64,000 nucleotides of DNA from Streptomyces natalensis ATCC 27448. Its GTDB lineage: Bacteria; Actinomycetota; Actinomycetes; Streptomycetales; Streptomycetaceae. The DNA is taken from positions 60,854 to 124,853 of the forward strand of contig NZ_JRKI01000005.1 in the NCBI RefSeq assembly GCF_000935125.1, given 5' to 3'. Made by a program: the position numbers and the translations under genes. Below, piece by piece: positions 26,699-35,326 of this stretch. The stretch's first letter is position 1, and each line of letters opens with the position of its first letter. The notes beneath the pieces were generated by a model. That model was not told where the DNA came from. It worked only from the letters and a program-made list of their open reading frames with translations, and made no database searches.

Positions 26699-27844
26699 CT
26701 ACCCTTCCTTGTGCCCGAGATCGAGCAGCTGACCTGGGCGAATCAGGTCCGGATCGGCCCCGACGGCCTTCTCGTTGCGGTCGTAGAGCGCGGGCCAGCC
26801 GCCGGGCAGATCGTGGGCCTCGGCGATGCCTGACAGGGTGTCACCGGGCCGGACGGTGTAGCCGTCGGCGGGCGCGGAGGGATCCGTACGGCGACCCCCA
26901 CCGGGGCCCGTACGGTGCGCGTCGCCGCCGCGGGAGGCGTGGCGGCCCGGGCGGCCGGTGCCGTCCTCGCCCTTGCCGTCCTGGCCCGGGTCCGTCTCGC
27001 GGCGGTGCCTGCCCTTGGCGGGGGTGGGCTCGGGGCTGTCGGGTCCGTCCGTACGGCTGCCGTCGCCGGCCGGGCGGGACGGGTCCGAGGTGCCGGGGGC
27101 CGAGGGGGACGGCGTCGCCCCATCGGAAGCGTCGTCGGAGGGGTCACCCGAGGGATCGGCCGTCTGGTCGCCCGAGGGGTCTGCGGACGGGTCGCCGGAC
27201 GGGTCTGCGGACGGGTCTGCGGACGAGCCGTCGGACGGGTCTGCGGACGGGTCTGCGGACGAGCCGTCGGACGGCCCGTCGGAGGCATCGCCCGAAGAGT
27301 CGTGGGAGGGGTCGCCGGACTGGTCGCCGGTGGCGCCGTCGGACGGATCGGCGGACGGGCCGTCGGTGTCACCGTCGGACGGGCCGGACGGATCCGCCGA
27401 GTCGCCGCGCCCCGTCGGCTCCGGCCGCGGGGTGGGGGTGCTGCCCGGGTCGACGTCCGGGGCGTGCCCGCCCTTGGTCAGTCCGGCGTGGACCGCACAG
27501 CTCGGCCAGGTGTCCGGGCCGCGGTCGTGCAGGAGGGACTCGGCGACGGCTATCTGCTCGGCGCGGCTGGCGAGGTCCGGGCGCTCGGCGTACGCGCTGC
27601 CGCCGTGCTGGTCCCACATCTCCTGGGTCAGCTGGAGCCCGCCGTAGAAGCCGTTGCCGGAGTTCGCGCTCCACATCCCGCCGGACTCGCACTGGGCGAC
27701 CTTGTCCCAGGTCGTGGCGTCGGCGGCCTGGGCGCCGCTCGCGGCGAACAGTGGCAGAGCCATGCCGGACGCGGTCACGCCCGCCGCGACTATGAGGGCC
27801 GGTGCCTGACGGGGGCGACGGTGTCGGCCGTTCCCGGAGCGCAT
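26699..27844 (-). CDS. Resuscitation-promoting factor with long Asp/Ser/Pro repeat linker and LysM
   Basis: 381 residues. Signal peptide about 1-41 (ALIVAAGVTASGMALPLFAA to GAQAADA). Rpf domain about 42-120 ([37 protein letters not shown]) with the catalytic Glu in CESGG. There follows a linker of about 180 residues rich in D, P, S and G, with many DPSADPSDGSS-type units. The C-terminal LysM is about 325-378 (GYTVRPGDTLSGIAEAHDLP to RPGQLLDLG). Secreted. A second Rpf next to the first, but I do not see a ydaO riboswitch in its leader, so regulation differs. The linker is probably a wall-spanning spacer. Confidence 0.93.
   Translation of the reverse strand: MRSGNGRHRRPRQAPALIVAAGVTASGMALPLFAASGAQAADATTWDKVAQCESGGMWSANSGNGFYGGLQLTQEMWDQHGGSAYAERPDLASRAEQIAVAESLLHDRGPDTWPSCAVHAGLTKGGHAPDVDPGSTPTPRPEPTGRGDSADPSGPSDGDTDGPSADPSDGATGDQSGDPSHDSSGDASDGPSDGSSADPSADPSDGSSADPSADPSGDPSADPSGDQTADPSGDPSDDASDGATPSPSAPGTSDPSRPAGDGSRTDGPDSPEPTPAKGRHRRETDPGQDGKGEDGTGRPGRHASRGGDAHRTGPGGGRRTDPSAPADGYTVRPGDTLSGIAEAHDLPGGWPALYDRNEKAVGADPDLIRPGQLLDLGHKEG
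27160..27335 (-). repeat. Tandem 12/24-bp repeats coding the Asp-Pro-Ser-Ala/Gly linker of rpf
   Basis: Runs of gacgggtctgcg and gacgagccgtcg units repeat about a dozen times with small changes inside the rpf linker. Such in-frame repeats can change copy number by slippage, so linker length may vary between strains. Confidence 0.8.
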
Positions 27845-28039
27845 GCGGTTGCCTTTCGACCAGCGGTTGAGTTGTCCGAGACGCCCGCCGGGCGGCGCGG
27901 TCGGGCCGCGCAACTCGAACCGGTGGGCGAATCGTGGGTCGAAACGTAGCCCGAGTCACTGGTAGTCACAAGTCGGTGTAGCCGAGATCACGCGGAGGTC
28001 ACGCTTCCGACTGCCCGTCACCCTGCGTTCCCTCGCTGG

Positions 28040-29368
28040 TCAGAGCCGCTGTGCCGGGTCCGCCGCCGATTCTTCCGGAGTGAACTGCACCGGCAGGGAC
28101 CGCAGTCCGCGCATGATGAGCCCACCGCGCCAGCGCAAATCGGCCACTTCCGCGGCAAGTCGGATGTCCGGAAGCCGGGTCAGCAGCGTCGCGAGGGCGG
28201 TCTGGCCCTCCAGCCGGGCGAGCGGGGCGCCCAGGCAGTAGTGGATGCCGTGCCCGTAGCCGAGGTGCTGGTTGTCACGGCGGGTGAGGTCCAGGACGTC
28301 CGGATCGGCGAAGCGTGCCGGATCGCGGTCGGCGGCGGCCAGCACCACCAGGACCGGGTCCCCCTCGGCGATCCGCTGCCCGCCCAGCGTCAGGTCTTCG
28401 GTCGCGAACCGCCAGGTCGCCAGCTCGACCGGGCCGTCGTAGCGCAGCAGTTCCTCGATGCCGGTGGCGAGCAGGTCCCCGTCGTCCGCCTCGATCGACT
28501 TCTGGAGCAGCTCGCGCTGGGCGGGGTGCCGCAGCAGCTGGTACACGCCGTTACCGATCAAGTTCACGGTCGTCTCAAAACCGGCGAACAGGAGGATGAA
28601 GGCCATCGCGGCGACCTCGTTCTCGGTGAGGTGCTCGCCGTGGTCCGAGGCGCGGATCAGCCCGGAGATCAGGTCCTCGTCCGGGGCGGGGGTGGCCCCC
28701 AGGGTTTCGCGCTTACGGTGGATCAGCTCGGCGAGATAGCCGCGCATCTTCTTCACGGACCGGGCGACTCCGCCCCGCGGCCCACCGCCGTGCCGGATCA
28801 TCATCCCCGCCCAGTCCCGGAAGTCGTCCTGGTCCTCGGGCGGTACGCCGAGCAGATCGCAGATCGCGTAGATGGGCAGCGGGAACGCGAACTCGTGGAT
28901 CAGATCGGCCTCGCCCTTCGCCGCGAAGGAGTCGATGAGGCGGTCGGTCAGCTCCTGGACACGCGGGGCGAAGGCCGCGACCCGGCGCGGGGTGAACGCC
29001 TTGGAGACCAGACGGCGCAGCCGGGTGTGGTCGGGCGGGTCGATATTGAGCAGATGCGTCATGAGGTTGGCGCTGCGCTCGCCGGGGATGCCGACCTTGC
29101 CCTTGCCGTGGGCCGCCTCGCTGTGGTGCACCGGGTTCTTGGAGAGCCGGGCGTCGGCGAGCGCCTGGCGCGCGTCCCCGTAACGGGTCACCAGCCACGC
29201 CTCCACACCACTGGGCAGCGCGGTCCGGTGCACCGGCGCATGCTCGCGCAGCCAGGCGTACGCGGGGTACGGATCGGCGGCGAACTCCCAGGTGAAGAGG
29301 TCGGGGCGGCCGACGGGGCAGCCGGTGGCAGGGGGGACGGGGGCGGTGGCGTCTGGCGTGTCGGGCAC
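28040..29368 (-). CDS. Cytochrome P450 (CYP107-like)
   Basis: About 442 residues, soluble bacterial P450. I-helix oxygen-binding motif LLFAGFETTVNL, ExxR in GIEELLRYDGP, and the heme-binding loop LGYGHGIHYCLGAPLARLEG with the axial Cys. The first loop residue is Tyr in place of the usual Phe. The substrate-region start PDLFTWEFAADPYPAYAWLR is CYP107-like. The start is uncertain: the GTG at 29368 is taken, with another in-frame GTG at 29392, and neither has a strong Shine-Dalgarno. No ferredoxin gene is adjacent, so it relies on redox partners from elsewhere. Substrate unknown. Confidence 0.9.
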   Translation of the reverse strand: MPDTPDATAPVPPATGCPVGRPDLFTWEFAADPYPAYAWLREHAPVHRTALPSGVEAWLVTRYGDARQALADARLSKNPVHHSEAAHGKGKVGIPGERSANLMTHLLNIDPPDHTRLRRLVSKAFTPRRVAAFAPRVQELTDRLIDSFAAKGEADLIHEFAFPLPIYAICDLLGVPPEDQDDFRDWAGMMIRHGGGPRGGVARSVKKMRGYLAELIHRKRETLGATPAPDEDLISGLIRASDHGEHLTENEVAAMAFILLFAGFETTVNLIGNGVYQLLRHPAQRELLQKSIEADDGDLLATGIEELLRYDGPVELATWRFATEDLTLGGQRIAEGDPVLVVLAAADRDPARFADPDVLDLTRRDNQHLGYGHGIHYCLGAPLARLEGQTALATLLTRLPDIRLAAEVADLRWRGGLIMRGLRSLPVQFTPEESAADPAQRL

Positions 29369-29443
29369 ATCCCGACGGTAACCCGTGCGCACTGCACGTA
29401 CGCCGCCCCGGAAATCCCTCGGGCCCGGCCCGTCCTCCCCCGG

Positions 29444-30319
29444 CTACCCCGGATCCACCCCCAGCCCTTCCAGGAACGCCGCGGCCGCCGGCGACGGCCC
29501 CAGTGCGCTCCACACCACCCGCTCGGTACGTTCCGGCGCGGGCCGCACCCGCACCATGCTCAGCCCCGGCAGCTTTGAGGCGAGCGCCTCCGGAACCATC
29601 CCGACCCCCAGCCCCGCCCGCACCAGGTTCGCCAGAAACTCCGTGGTCGTCACCTCGAACGCCACCTCCGACGTCAGCCCCGCCGCCCGGAACGCCTCAT
29701 CGCGCTGCCGACGGGCCGCCGATCCCGCCGCGAAATCGACGAAGACCTCGCGCGCCAGCCGCGACAGCGAGGTCCACTCCTGCCCGGCCAGCGGATGGTC
29801 CGGCGCCACCACCCCGACCAGTTCGCCCCGCGCCAGCACCTTCTCCCGCACACCGGTCGTACGGGCGCCGGGCACCAGCCCCACGAAGGCGACATCCAGC
29901 GACCCCTCGCGCACCTTCCCGATCAGCGCATCGCTCATCTCCATCTGGAGGCCGATCCGCACCTCGGGGTAGTGGGCCCGGAAAACGCCCAGCTCATGGG
30001 CGAGATCGACGGCCGTCACCGCCGAAATCGCCCCCACCGCCAGCCGCCCGCGCACCTCGCCGGTCGCCGCCTCCACCTCCGCCCGCGCCCGCTCGGCCGC
30101 CTGCAACGCCTGCCGGGCGACCGGCACGAACGCCTCCCCCGCGACGGTCAGGCGGACGCTGCGGCTGGTCCGGTCGAAGAGCCGGGCGCCGAGTTCCTTC
30201 TCCAGCCGGGCGATCTGATGGCTCAGCGCGGACTGCACGACATGGCAGCGCTCGGCGGCCCGGGTGAAGCCGCCGGTTTCGGCCACCGCGACCACATAAC
30301 GCATCTGCTGAAGCTCCAT
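29444..30319 (-). CDS. LysR family transcriptional regulator
   Basis: 291 residues. The N-terminal winged helix-turn-helix reads QQMRYVVAVAETGGFTRAAE, then CHVVQSALSHQIARLEKELG and ARLFDRTSRSVRLTVAGEAF. The C-terminal substrate-binding domain (about 90-290) is of the PBP2 type. The ATG at 30319 gives the standard LysR start. Divergent from the MFS exporter gene with a 142-bp shared region holding a long inverted repeat, the usual arrangement for a LysR regulator of its neighbour. Confidence 0.92.
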   Translation of the reverse strand: MELQQMRYVVAVAETGGFTRAAERCHVVQSALSHQIARLEKELGARLFDRTSRSVRLTVAGEAFVPVARQALQAAERARAEVEAATGEVRGRLAVGAISAVTAVDLAHELGVFRAHYPEVRIGLQMEMSDALIGKVREGSLDVAFVGLVPGARTTGVREKVLARGELVGVVAPDHPLAGQEWTSLSRLAREVFVDFAAGSAARRQRDEAFRAAGLTSEVAFEVTTTEFLANLVRAGLGVGMVPEALASKLPGLSMVRVRPAPERTERVVWSALGPSPAAAAFLEGLGVDPG

Positions 30320-30354
30320 GCCGACCGACGATAGTGCCGTCCATCTCTCTTCAC

Positions 30355-30397
30355 GATCGATCTGATGAAAACTATGCGTTGGACTCATCAATCGATC
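30355..30397. promoter_or_regulatory. Inverted-repeat operator between lysR and MFS genes
   Basis: GATCGATCTGATGA (30355-30368) and TCATCAATCGATC (30385-30397) are inverted repeats that differ by a single inserted base, with 16 bp between. They occupy the centre of the divergent promoter region and fit a LysR recognition/activation site. Confidence 0.6.
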
Positions 30398-30461
30398 CGG
30401 GTCCAGGCTGGGACTGCCCGCCGCCACGGTGGCCACGGGCGCACGACGGGGAGGCCCTGGC

Positions 30462-31790
30462 ATGGCACGCACACCGACACGGCAGACACCGGAGGCCCGG
30501 CAACCGGTCGCCGAGGACCCGGCACGCGCCGCCTCCCGGCTGGGCCGCGGCACGCTCCTCCTCATGTCCGTCGCCACCGGACTCTCGGTCGCCGGCAACT
30601 ACTTCGCCCAGCCGCTGCTGGACCTCATCGGCCGCGACCTCCATCTGTCCGCGTCCACCGCCGCCCTGGTGGTGACCGTCGCCCAGACCGGCTACGGCCT
30701 CGGCCTGCTGCTGCTCGTCCCCCTCGGCGACCTGCTGGAACGCCGCCGGCTCGCCGTCACGCTCTGCACGCTGACCGCCGTCTTCCTGACCGTGACGGCG
30801 AGCGCCCCGAACGCCGCCATGCTGCTCACCGGCACCGCACTGACCGGTCTGACCTCGTGCGCCGCTCAGGTCGTCGTCCCGTTCGCCGCCACCCTGTCCG
30901 CCCCCGCCGAACGCGGCCGCACCGTCGGCACCGTCATGACCGGCCTCCTCCTGGGCATCCTGCTGGCCCGTACAGCCGCCGGGCTGCTCGCCGAACTGAG
31001 CGGCTGGCGCACCATCTACTGGGTCAACGCCGCCCTGATGCTCGTGATGGCCGTCCTGCTGCGGCTCCGCCTCCCCGCCCTGCGCACCCCGGCCGGGCTC
31101 CGCTACCCGGCGCTGCTGCGCTCCACGCTCGCACTCTTCGTGGCGGAGCCGGTCCTGCGGTGGCGGGCGGCACTCGGCGCCCTGGCCTTCGCGGGCTTCT
31201 CCACCCTGTGGACCGCCGTGGCGTTCTTGATGTCCGGCCCGGCCTACGGGTGGCAGGAGTCGGCCATCGGGCTGCTGGGTCTGGTCGGCGCGGCCGGTTC
31301 GCTGTCGGCGTCGGTGGCGGGCCGGATGGCGGACCGGGGGCTGGTGCACCGGGTCACGGGCGTCTCGGCGTTCCTGCTGCTGGGGTCCTGGGGGCTGCTG
31401 GCGGCGGGCGGCTCGGGCGGCGGCTGGTCCCTGGCCGCGCTGCTGGCGGGGGTGATCGTCCTGGACCTGGCCGTCCAGGGGCTGCACATCAGCAACCAGC
31501 ACGCGGTCTACGCGGTCCGCCCGGAGGCCCGTAACCGCCTCAACTCCGCCTACATGACCAGCTACTTCGCGGGCGGCGCCGTGGGCTCGGCACTGACGTC
31601 GGTGGTGTGGGTCGCCGGTGGGTGGGACGCAGTGTGCGTCCTGGGCGCCGGGCTGGCGGGGGCCGTCGTGGTGGTGTGGATCGGCGAGCGGGTGTGGATA
31701 CGCACCGGGCGCCTGTCGGCCGACGGAGGCGCGGAGGGGGCACCTGCGGCGGCCCCGGTGGCGGCCGGTAACCCGATCACCAGGAAGTGA
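30462..31790 (+). CDS. MFS transporter
   Basis: 442 residues with 12 hydrophobic segments. Segment 1 is LLLMSVATGLSVAGNYFAQP; the loop 2-3 region is VPLGDLLERRRLAV, a form of the MFS GxLaDrxGrr motif. This subgroup (YnfM/NepI-like) usually exports small polar compounds or drugs. The ATG at 30462 has GGGGAGG seven bases upstream; the ORF's upstream ATG adds only low-complexity residues. Its 3' end overlaps the convergent ATP-binding protein gene by 14 bp. Probably under control of the divergent LysR protein. Confidence 0.9.
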   Translation: MARTPTRQTPEARQPVAEDPARAASRLGRGTLLLMSVATGLSVAGNYFAQPLLDLIGRDLHLSASTAALVVTVAQTGYGLGLLLLVPLGDLLERRRLAVTLCTLTAVFLTVTASAPNAAMLLTGTALTGLTSCAAQVVVPFAATLSAPAERGRTVGTVMTGLLLGILLARTAAGLLAELSGWRTIYWVNAALMLVMAVLLRLRLPALRTPAGLRYPALLRSTLALFVAEPVLRWRAALGALAFAGFSTLWTAVAFLMSGPAYGWQESAIGLLGLVGAAGSLSASVAGRMADRGLVHRVTGVSAFLLLGSWGLLAAGGSGGGWSLAALLAGVIVLDLAVQGLHISNQHAVYAVRPEARNRLNSAYMTSYFAGGAVGSALTSVVWVAGGWDAVCVLGAGLAGAVVVVWIGERVWIRTGRLSADGGAEGAPAAAPVAAGNPITRK

Positions 31791-32535
31791 CCTCGCCCCA
31801 GACGGTGTACCCCTTGCCCGTCCGCAGCCACCCCCACCGCTTCGTCAGCGCCTCAACGATCAACAACCCGCGCCCGCACTCCTCGTCAGGCACCGGCTTC
31901 TCCCGGACGGACGGCCCGTTCCGACCCTCATCCGTCACCCTGACCCCAGCCGTCCGGTCATGGTCGGACCGCGTCAACTCCACGACGATGAACCGGCTCA
32001 CGGTGTGCTCCAGTGCATTGGCCACCAGCTCCCCCGCGACCGCCTCCAATGCCTCCGCCCCCTCCGCGGGCAACCCCCACGCCCGCGCCATGTCCCGCAC
32101 GAACCGCCGCGCGACGCCCCCGGAGGCGAGGTCGTCACCGGGCACGGACAACACGCCGGACGCCTCCGCAACGCCGAAGTCCTCGCCCCGCTCCCCCTCC
32201 CCCTCCTCTTCCTCTTCCTCTTCCTCCTCTTCCTCCCGCTCCTCGTCGTCAGGCGCGAGACGAACCCGCCGACTCTCGGCGAGGAGCAAGGCATCGTCCA
32301 ACGCATCCGCCAACTGCGCTGCCAGCAGAGCAAATTCCGACCGCACTCCTGGCCCGGCCTCCGCCAGCGCACCCCGGGCGTGCCCCAACAGTCGTCCCGC
32401 AAACCCGAGTTGCATGGATTCGATCCGGTCGGCCAACCGAGACACCGGCCCGGCCCCGTCCGTCGAGACGTACGAGGGCCGACCGTCCACGCGGGTCCGG
32501 GGCAGCAGCCGCATCCCCGGCTCGTCGCGGTTCAC
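31777..32535 (-). CDS. ATP-binding protein (HATPase_c_2, anti-sigma/serine kinase-like) with poly-Glu insert
   Basis: 252 residues. The C-terminal half holds a GHKL ATPase fold: N-box EAVAGELVANALEHTVSRF, VRVTDEGRNGP (G1 region), and ECGRGLLIVEALTKRWGW (G2). This is the RsbW/SpoIIAB-like class abundant in Streptomyces. An insert at about residues 97-122 is a nearly pure acidic run (DDEEREEEE...) coded by a GAG/GAA tract at 32205-32250. The GTG at 32535 overlaps the upstream gene's stop (GTGA). Such proteins usually partner with the XRE and DUF397 proteins, here encoded divergently. Confidence 0.85.
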   Translation of the reverse strand: MNRDEPGMRLLPRTRVDGRPSYVSTDGAGPVSRLADRIESMQLGFAGRLLGHARGALAEAGPGVRSEFALLAAQLADALDDALLLAESRRVRLAPDDEEREEEEEEEEEEEGEGERGEDFGVAEASGVLSVPGDDLASGGVARRFVRDMARAWGLPAEGAEALEAVAGELVANALEHTVSRFIVVELTRSDHDRTAGVRVTDEGRNGPSVREKPVPDEECGRGLLIVEALTKRWGWLRTGKGYTVWGEVTSW

Positions 32536-32813
32536 CGCGCCACCCCCAGTCCCCGCAGACACCGCGCCCGCCACTCGTCGCGGGTGAGGAGGTAGGGACG
32601 GACCAGGGGGGTCGCCAGCCCATCGAGGGGGATGTCGGCGGCGTACGGGCCGGGGCGACGGCGGGGCGACTTGGCCACAGCGAGAGGCGACGGGGCCCGG
32701 TGAGCCGCATGGAGGGGGCGGGGCGGATGAGCCGACGGTTTGGCCCGGTGACGGCCGCGCGGCGCGAAGAGGACGCGGAGGCGGGTGCAGGTACGGCCGA
32801 TGAGACTGGTCAT
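32532..32813 (-). CDS. Small hypothetical protein coupled to the ATP-binding protein
   Basis: 93 residues, basic N-terminal two-thirds, ending DIPLDGLATPLVRPYLLTRD. That ending is typical of small proteins that precede HATPase_c_2 genes in Streptomyces regulatory clusters. No domain can be assigned; the first 50 residues are Arg/Pro-rich. The stop overlaps the GTG of the following gene by 4 bp. ATG at 32813. Confidence 0.65.
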   Translation of the reverse strand: MTSLIGRTCTRLRVLFAPRGRHRAKPSAHPPRPLHAAHRAPSPLAVAKSPRRRPGPYAADIPLDGLATPLVRPYLLTRDEWRARCLRGLGVAR

Positions 32814-33091
32814 GCTCTCAACTCCCTTTTGGCGCAGGGATTCACGGGATGCGCACGGCGCGGTACGCGCCGGTGGCCTGCCTCCCTGGCCGCGGGCACA
32901 CCCACCCCAGGGCAGGCGGGCATGCTCGCGCGGTGCGCTTCCGGCGGTTGCGGTGTGTTGCTTGCGCGTTACTTCAAGCTAGCGCCCTCCCGTGCAAAAT
33001 GCCATGCAATCAGGGTGCAATTACCCCCTACGAGTTGGACCAAGGCCAAGTCATCGAGGCAGACTGAGGCGACCCAGCAAGAAGGGACGCC

Positions 33092-33943
33092 ATGCCGACT
33101 CGACGCACCCCTACTGAGCGTCAGAAACGCCTCGGGGCGGAACTGCGCAAACTCCGGCTCGCCGCAGAGGTCAGCACCGACTGCGCGGCTGGCCTGCTCG
33201 GCATGGACCGCACCAGAATTTCGAACATGGAGTCCGGCACTCGGACCATCAGCCCCGAGCGAGTGCAGACGCTGACAAGCAACTACGCATGCTCCGACAC
33301 CGCCTACATCGACGCCTTGGTCGCGATGGCGGGCGACAGGCAACGCGGCTGGTGGGAGGAGTACCGCGGCACCCTTTCGCAAGGTCTGCTCGACATCGCC
33401 GAGTTGGAATGGCACTCGAAGCGTCTACTCACGGTCCAGACTGCGCATGTGCCCGGCCTGTTGCAGACCGAAGACTATGCGCGGGCGGTGTTCGGCGCGG
33501 TTCTCCCGCCGCTGTCACGCCTGGAAGTCGAGCTTCGCGTGAACCACAGGATCGGGCGGCAACGCGTCCTCGACAAGGAGATCGCCCGGCCGTACGTGGG
33601 GTACGTCCATGAAGCGGCGCTGCGCATGCAGTTCGGGGGCCGCAAGGTCACCCAAGCACAGCTCGACCACCTCTGCGCTCAGTCAGAACGCAAGCACATC
33701 ACGGTGCGGGTCATCCCCGTTGACTGTGGAGCCTTCCCTGGGGCAGGCCACGCGCTGCTCTACGCGGAAGGCGTCGTCCCTCGGCTCGACACGGTCCAAC
33801 TGGACTCGGCACACGGGCCGGAGTTCACCCACGCCGAGGCTCAACTTGCCAAGTACCGAGCACATCTCGACTGGATGGCGGAGAACGCCCTGGCTCCCGA
33901 GAAATCGCGAGAATTCATTCACGCCATCACGCGCCAACTCTAG
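33092..33943 (+). CDS. XRE-family regulator with DUF5753 domain
   Basis: 283 residues. The N-terminal helix-turn-helix (about 10-70) reads RLGAELRKLRLAAEVSTDCA, then GLLGMDRTRISNMESGTRTI. The C-terminal DUF5753 domain (about 95-275) reads WHSKRLLTVQTAHVPGLLQT, EDYARAVF, then VRVIPVDCGAFPGAGHALLY. This is the WhiJ-like class of developmental regulators, whose DNA binding is modulated by a small DUF397 protein. The gene for one starts 8 bp downstream. The ATG at 33092 has AAGGGA upstream. Confidence 0.92.
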   Translation: MPTRRTPTERQKRLGAELRKLRLAAEVSTDCAAGLLGMDRTRISNMESGTRTISPERVQTLTSNYACSDTAYIDALVAMAGDRQRGWWEEYRGTLSQGLLDIAELEWHSKRLLTVQTAHVPGLLQTEDYARAVFGAVLPPLSRLEVELRVNHRIGRQRVLDKEIARPYVGYVHEAALRMQFGGRKVTQAQLDHLCAQSERKHITVRVIPVDCGAFPGAGHALLYAEGVVPRLDTVQLDSAHGPEFTHAEAQLAKYRAHLDWMAENALAPEKSREFIHAITRQL

Positions 33944-33951
33944 GAGACCGA

Positions 33952-34143
33952 ATGCCTGACATCACGTGGGAAGCCCCCTTCTGCGGCGAGGGCAACAACT
34001 GCTTCCGCATAGGAACCGACGCCGAAGGCAACGCCTACATCGCCCTCAACGGCGAAGAAGACCGCCCCCTCACCGACTCCATAGAAGCCCTCCGCACCCT
34101 CATCCGAGACGTAAAAGCAGGCAAGGCAGACCACCTGCTGTAG
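33952..34143 (+). CDS. DUF397-like small protein
   Basis: 63 residues, acidic: ITWEAPFCGEGNNCFRIGTD, then EGNAYIALNGEEDRPLTDSI, then EALRTLIRDVKAGKADHLL. The C-terminal ALRTLIRDVKAGKAD matches the DUF397/BldB-like ending (fi.gvKaGe.D). Such proteins partner with the XRE/DUF5753 regulator encoded just upstream; the spacing of 8 bp with AGGAG indicates one operon. Confidence 0.85.
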   Translation: MPDITWEAPFCGEGNNCFRIGTDAEGNAYIALNGEEDRPLTDSIEALRTLIRDVKAGKADHLL

Positions 34144-34181
34144 CCCGCATACCGGCCGGGGTGCACCTCGACCACCCCGGC

Positions 34182-35222
34182 CTACCGCCTCTCGGCGGCC
34201 AGCACCGCATCCCGATACGCCCGAGCCGCCGCCCGCAGCGCCGCCTCCGGGTCGACCCCGTCCTTCTCGGCCCGTACGGCCAGCGCCAGCAGCTCGTAAC
34301 CGATGCCCTCCCCCGACGGCAGCGGCACCTCCAGCCCGGCCGTCCGCGCCCGCGACGCCAGCTTGGCCGCCAGCGCCAGGCCGGGCTGGCCGAGCGGCAC
34401 GCCCTCGGTCACCGAGCCCCGTCGCTTCTCCTCGGCCTTGGTCCGCAGCCAGTGGGCCTTGACGTCCTCGGGGGTCTCGGCGTCGGCCTCCCCGAAGATG
34501 TGCGGATGCCGGTGGAGCAGCTTCTCGACGATCGTCCCCGCCACATCGTCGATCGAGAACGGCTCCTCCGGATCGTCCTGCGCGATCCGGGCGTGGAAGA
34601 CGACCTGGAGGAGCACATCCCCCAGCTCCTCGCGCAGCTCCTCCCGGTCGCCCGCCTCGATCGCCTCGACCATCTCGTACGCCTCCTCCAGGCCGTACTT
34701 GGCGAGGTCCTCGTGCGTACGGATGCTGCTCCAGGGGCACTCGGCGCGGATCTGGTCCATCACCTGGACGAGATCGAGCAGCCGGGCGCCGGGCAGGTCG
34801 TACGAACCGGGGAGCAGCTCCAGGTCAGGCATGGTCTCGCGACCGGAGCCGGCCAGCCGGGCCAGCCCGTCGGTCAGCGCGCTCTCCCCGTCGGCGGAGG
34901 TCAGGACGACGGCCGTACGGGCATCGGAGGGGGGTACCTCCGGTGCCGTCGAGGCTACGGGGACGCAGTAATCGACCAGCTCACGGGCGGAGGGAGCGGC
35001 GATCTCCACCTCGATACCGGCCTCGGCCAGATACGGCAGCTGCGGATGCTCCGCATCGGCGCACAGCACCCGGTCCGCCGCGCGCAGGACCTGCCACGCG
35101 GGCCAGGACAGCAGCCCGGGGGCGACCCGGTGGCTGGTGGTGAGCAGGACCAGGCGTCCGGTGCCGCCGCCCTCGGGGCGGGCACCGGCGCCGGTGTCGG
35201 TGGCAGAGGCGTCAGCGTTCAC
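34182..35222 (-). CDS. mazG: Nucleoside triphosphate pyrophosphohydrolase (MazG)
   Basis: 346 residues. The MazG core (about 155-270) has IRAECPWSSIRTHEDLAKYG, LEEAYEMVEAIEAGDREELR, then EELGDVLLQVVFHARIAQDD. The ExxE...ExxD metal-binding pattern hydrolyses (d)NTPs to NMP and PPi. The first 150 residues (LVLLTTSHRVAPGLLSWPAW, ADRVLCADAEHPQ) look like the remnant of a tetrapyrrole methylase-type domain seen in longer MazG proteins. The GTG at 35222 is the only reasonable start; its Shine-Dalgarno is weak. Housecleaning of aberrant nucleotides and possible (p)ppGpp modulation are known for the family. Confidence 0.92.
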   Translation of the reverse strand: MNADASATDTGAGARPEGGGTGRLVLLTTSHRVAPGLLSWPAWQVLRAADRVLCADAEHPQLPYLAEAGIEVEIAAPSARELVDYCVPVASTAPEVPPSDARTAVVLTSADGESALTDGLARLAGSGRETMPDLELLPGSYDLPGARLLDLVQVMDQIRAECPWSSIRTHEDLAKYGLEEAYEMVEAIEAGDREELREELGDVLLQVVFHARIAQDDPEEPFSIDDVAGTIVEKLLHRHPHIFGEADAETPEDVKAHWLRTKAEEKRRGSVTEGVPLGQPGLALAAKLASRARTAGLEVPLPSGEGIGYELLALAVRAEKDGVDPEAALRAAARAYRDAVLAAERR

Positions 35223-35326
35223 GCATCGAACGTAACCCACCCCACTGACAACGCCCGGCCCGCCCGGCGACAACGCCCGGCCGGCCCCGGCCGACCGTCG
35301 CTGCCGCTGCGGGGGGCCGCTGCCGC

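Noticed and set aside
27160..27335. Considered as a CRISPR-like array because of the regular repeats.
   Set aside because: Repeats are contiguous, in frame with the rpf linker, with no unique spacers and no cas genes.
34182..35222. Considered MazG as a MazF-type toxin-antitoxin component.
   Set aside because: The ExxE...ExxD pyrophosphohydrolase core is clear, and there is no MazE/MazF gene beside it.
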